Assembly: GCA_038380435.1 (NCBI GenBank)
Contig: JAWZYU010000030.1
Location: 62,693,817-62,757,816, forward strand
Direction: 5' to 3'
From: Ryuthela nishihirai
Taxonomy: Eukaryota; Arthropoda; Arachnida; Araneae; Heptathelidae
Length of the DNA: 64,000 nt
In this document: piece by piece, positions 62,059-64,000 of the stretch
Numbering within the stretch: the stretch's first letter is position 1
How the letters are laid out: each line of letters begins with the position of its first letter
Program-made: the position numbers and the translations under genes
Notes under the pieces: generated by a model
Databases searched by the model: none
The model's input: the letters and a program-made list of their open reading frames with translations, nothing else
Told to the model about the DNA's origin: nothing

Positions 62059-64000
62059 GTTGGTGCTCTCCAAATTTCCTTTCGAACGATACCAAGAACG
62101 ACGCTCTAGGTCGAATTTGGGGAAAATTTATACTCATATTTTCACTTTCAAACCAGTGGTTTTTCCTGTTTTTCTCCTCACCTAATTAAGATATCAACTT
62201 CATTTAAAGACGGGGTTCATGCTCTCCAAATTTCCTTTCGAACGGTACCAAGAACGACGCTCTAGGTCGAATTTGTGGAAAATTTATACTCATATTTTCA
62301 CTTTCAAACCAGTGGTTTTTCCTGTTTTTCTCCTCACCTAATTATGATATCAACTTCATTTAAAGACGGGGTTCATGCTCTCCAAATTTCCTTTCGAACG
62401 GTACCAAGAACGACGCTCTAGGTCGAATTTGGGGAAAATTTATACTCATATTTTCACTTTCAAACTAGTGGTTTTTCTTATTTTTCTCCTCACCTAATTA
62501 AGATATCAACTTCATTTAAAGACGGTGTTGATGCCCTCCAAATTTCATTTCGAACGATACCAAGAACGACGCTCTAGGTCGAATTTGGGGGAAATTTATA
62601 CTCATATTTTCACATTAAAACTAGTAGTTTTTCCTATTTTTCTCCTCACCTAATTAAGATATCAACTTCATTTAAAGACGGGGTTCATGCTCTCCAAATT
62701 TCCTTTCGAACGATACCAAGAACGACGCTCTAGGTCGAATTAGGGGAAAATTTATACTTATATTTTCACTTTCAAACTAGTGGTTTTTCCTATTTTTCTC
62801 CTCACCTAATTAAGATACCAACTTCATTTAAAACGGTGTTGATGCTCTCCAAATTTCCTTTCGAACGATACCAAGAACGACGCTCTAGGTCGAATTTGTG
62901 GAAAATTTATACTCATATTTTCACTTTCAAACTAGTGGTTTTTCCTATTTTTCTCCTCACCTAATTAAGATATCAACTTCATTTAAAGACAGGGTTCATG
63001 CTCTCCAAATTTCCTTTCAAACGATACCAAGAACGACGCTCTAGGTCGAATTTTGGGAAAATTTATACTCATATTTTCACCTTCAAACTAGTGGTTTTTC
63101 CTATTTTTCTCCTCACCAACTTAAAATATCAACTTCATTTAAAAACGGGGTTGGTGCTCTCCAAATTTCCTTTCGAACGATACCAAGAGCGACGCTCTAG
63201 GTCGAATTTGGGGAAAATTTATACTCATATTTTCACTTTCAAACTAGAGGTTTTTCCTATTTTTATCCTCACCTAATTAAGATATCAACTTCGTTTAAAG
63301 ACGGGGTTGATGCTCTCCAAATTTCCTTTCGAACGATACCTAGAACGACGTTCTAGGTCGAATTTGGGGAAAATTTATACTCATAATTTCACCTTCAAAC
63401 TAGTAGTTTTTCCTATTTTTCTCCTCACCTAATTAAGATATCAACTTCATTTAAAGACGGGGTTGGTGCTCTCTAAACTTCCTTTTGAACGATACCAAGA
63501 ACGACGCTCTAGATCGAATTTGGGGAAAATTTATACTCATATTTTCACTTTCAAACCAGTGGTTTTTCCTATTTTTCTCCTCACCTAATTAAGATATCAA
63601 CTTCATTTAAAGACGGGGTTCATGCTCTCCAAATTTCCTTTCGAACGATACCAAGATCGACGCTCTAGGTCGAATTAGGGGAAAATTTATACTCATATTT
63701 TCACTTTCAAACTAGTGGTTTTTGCTATTTTTCTCCTCACCTAATTAAGATATCAACTTCATTTAAAGACGGGGTTAATGCTTTCCAAATTTCCTTTCGA
63801 ACGATACCAAGAACCACCCTCTAGGTCGAATTTGGGGAAAATTTATACTCATATTTTCACCTTCAAACTAGTAGTTTTTCCTATTTTTCTCCTCACCTGA
63901 TTAAGATATCAAATTCATTTAAAAACGGGGTTCATGCTCTCCAAAGTTCCTTTTGAACGATACCAAGAACGACGCTCTAGGTCAAATTTGGGGAAAATTT
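62059..64000 (+). repeat. Block duplicated at window end, copy 2 (cut by window)
   Basis: Partner of 57,535-59,476, still matching at the last base of the window, so the duplication continues outside it. Confidence 0.85.

Larger units (their letters stand above)
1..64000 (+). repeat. Satellite DNA array, 156-bp monomer, about 410 copies
   Basis: The whole window is a head-to-tail array. I phased monomers on the landmark tttctcctca; starts at 1, 157, 314, 470 and 626 give 156- and 157-bp steps, and the same phase can be followed to the end. Fixed landmarks in each ordinary monomer are ctaattaag, cttcatttaaa, tttcgaacgatacc, ctctaggtcgaattt, tactcatattttcac and caaactagtgg. No copy is inverted and no stretch lacks the repeat, so no position holds unique sequence. 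Five of the six CpGs lie in monomer positions about 69-99. Monomer length is close to nucleosomal repeat length, as in many centromeric satellites; centromere identity is inference. I do not recognise the family. Coding capacity is rejected because the frames repeat with the satellite. Confidence 0.98.
45631..64000 (+). repeat. Domain 5: mixed 13/16/22/39-mer HOR domain
   Basis: Six B copies (45,631; 47,662; 51,094; 57,178; 59,674; 61,702) lie 13, 22, 39, 16 and 13 monomers apart. The 39-monomer gap contains a 26-monomer step between two class A monomers (52,965 and the one before 57,178), and the first of these has lost its B neighbour. Blocks here match domain 4 (around 38 kb at offset 9,828) and each other at offsets of 9,516, 4,056, 4,524 and 2,028 bp, all exact multiples of 156. 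The array continues past the window end. Confidence 0.88.

Noticed and set aside
1..64000. CRISPR array
   Set aside because: The repeat is contiguous, with no unique spacers, and a unit of 156 bp is far longer than a CRISPR repeat-spacer pair; no cas genes are present.
1..64000. CENP-B box in the monomer
   Set aside because: ttcgaacgatacc on the + strand and ttcgacctagag on the - strand fit the first half of the box (TTCG, four bases, A), but each matches only 6 of the 9 core positions and the CGGG half is absent.
1..64000. Promoters or TATA boxes (ttatactcatatttt)
   Set aside because: The AT-rich motif is part of every monomer and has no associated gene; calling about 400 promoters would be meaningless without transcript data.
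1..64000. Inverted segments within the array
   Set aside because: I looked for reverse-complement landmarks (for example ggtatcgttcgaaa) and saw none; all monomers read on the same strand.
1..64000. Telomeric or rDNA sequence, tRNA genes
   Set aside because: No TTTAGGG- or TTAGGG-type runs, no rRNA-like conserved segments and no tRNA-like A/B boxes in a cloverleaf context were seen.
1..64000. Tandem array created by assembly error
   Set aside because: Not excluded for individual duplicates, but the many private variants and graded class structure make a wholesale artefact unlikely; specific doubts are listed as findings.

Overview
The window is one uninterrupted, head-to-tail tandem array of a satellite DNA with a 156-bp monomer (about 410 copies in 64 kb). 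I find no protein gene, RNA gene, transposon, CRISPR array or non-satellite spacer. Every monomer reads in the same orientation and the array runs off both ends of the window. A consensus monomer, counted by hand, is about 36% G+C. It is pyrimidine-rich on the + strand (about 90 of 156 bases) and keeps six CpG sites. The length, purity and layered higher-order structure suggest eukaryotic (peri)centromeric or heterochromatic satellite. A plant is my first guess, because 155-180 bp satellites are typical of plant centromeres, but I do not recognise this family and the organism stays undetermined.

Monomers fall into recurring classes. The most distinctive is a divergent class, here called B (157 bp, 30 copies), whose central and right parts differ strongly from the rest. 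It is normally preceded by class A (carries tcttcatattttctttcg) and followed by class C (carries gttgatgccctcc or gttgatgccttcc). Using B as a ruler, the array is a higher-order repeat (HOR) of unstable length. Successive B copies are 5, 5, 7, 13, 7, 9, 2, 10, 14, 5, 7, 9, 2, 5, 13, 5, 13, 5, 52, 11, 16, about 10.4, 16, 50, 13, 22, 39, 16 and 13 monomers apart. The 10.4 value is an 11-mer with an 87-bp deletion.

Layout: (1) 1-21,547, B-rich, 19 B copies, with dispersed blocks duplicated at offsets of 7,338, 6,558, 6,089, 9,213 and about 2,500-2,810 bp. (2) 21,548-29,497, no B copy. (3) 29,498-37,990, alternating 11-mer and 16-mer HORs forming a duplicated superunit of about 4.2 kb. (4) 37,991-45,630, no B copy, dominated by a 2,650-bp tandem duplication. 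(5) 45,631-64,000, HORs of 13, 16, 22 and 39 monomers, ending in a 4,524-bp-offset duplication that runs past the window.

Several monomers are visible recombination products: chimeras, a 69-bp remnant, loss of a B copy, and a doubled B copy. Together they record unequal crossing-over or conversion. The many 60-119-residue open frames are by-products of the repeat, because 156 is 3 x 52 and the frame therefore persists from monomer to monomer. They are not annotated as genes. The most notable sequence-level signal is a dyad in the central CpG-rich core. It is imperfect in ordinary monomers, perfect (9-bp arms) in one class, and replaced by a perfect 12-bp palindrome in B.
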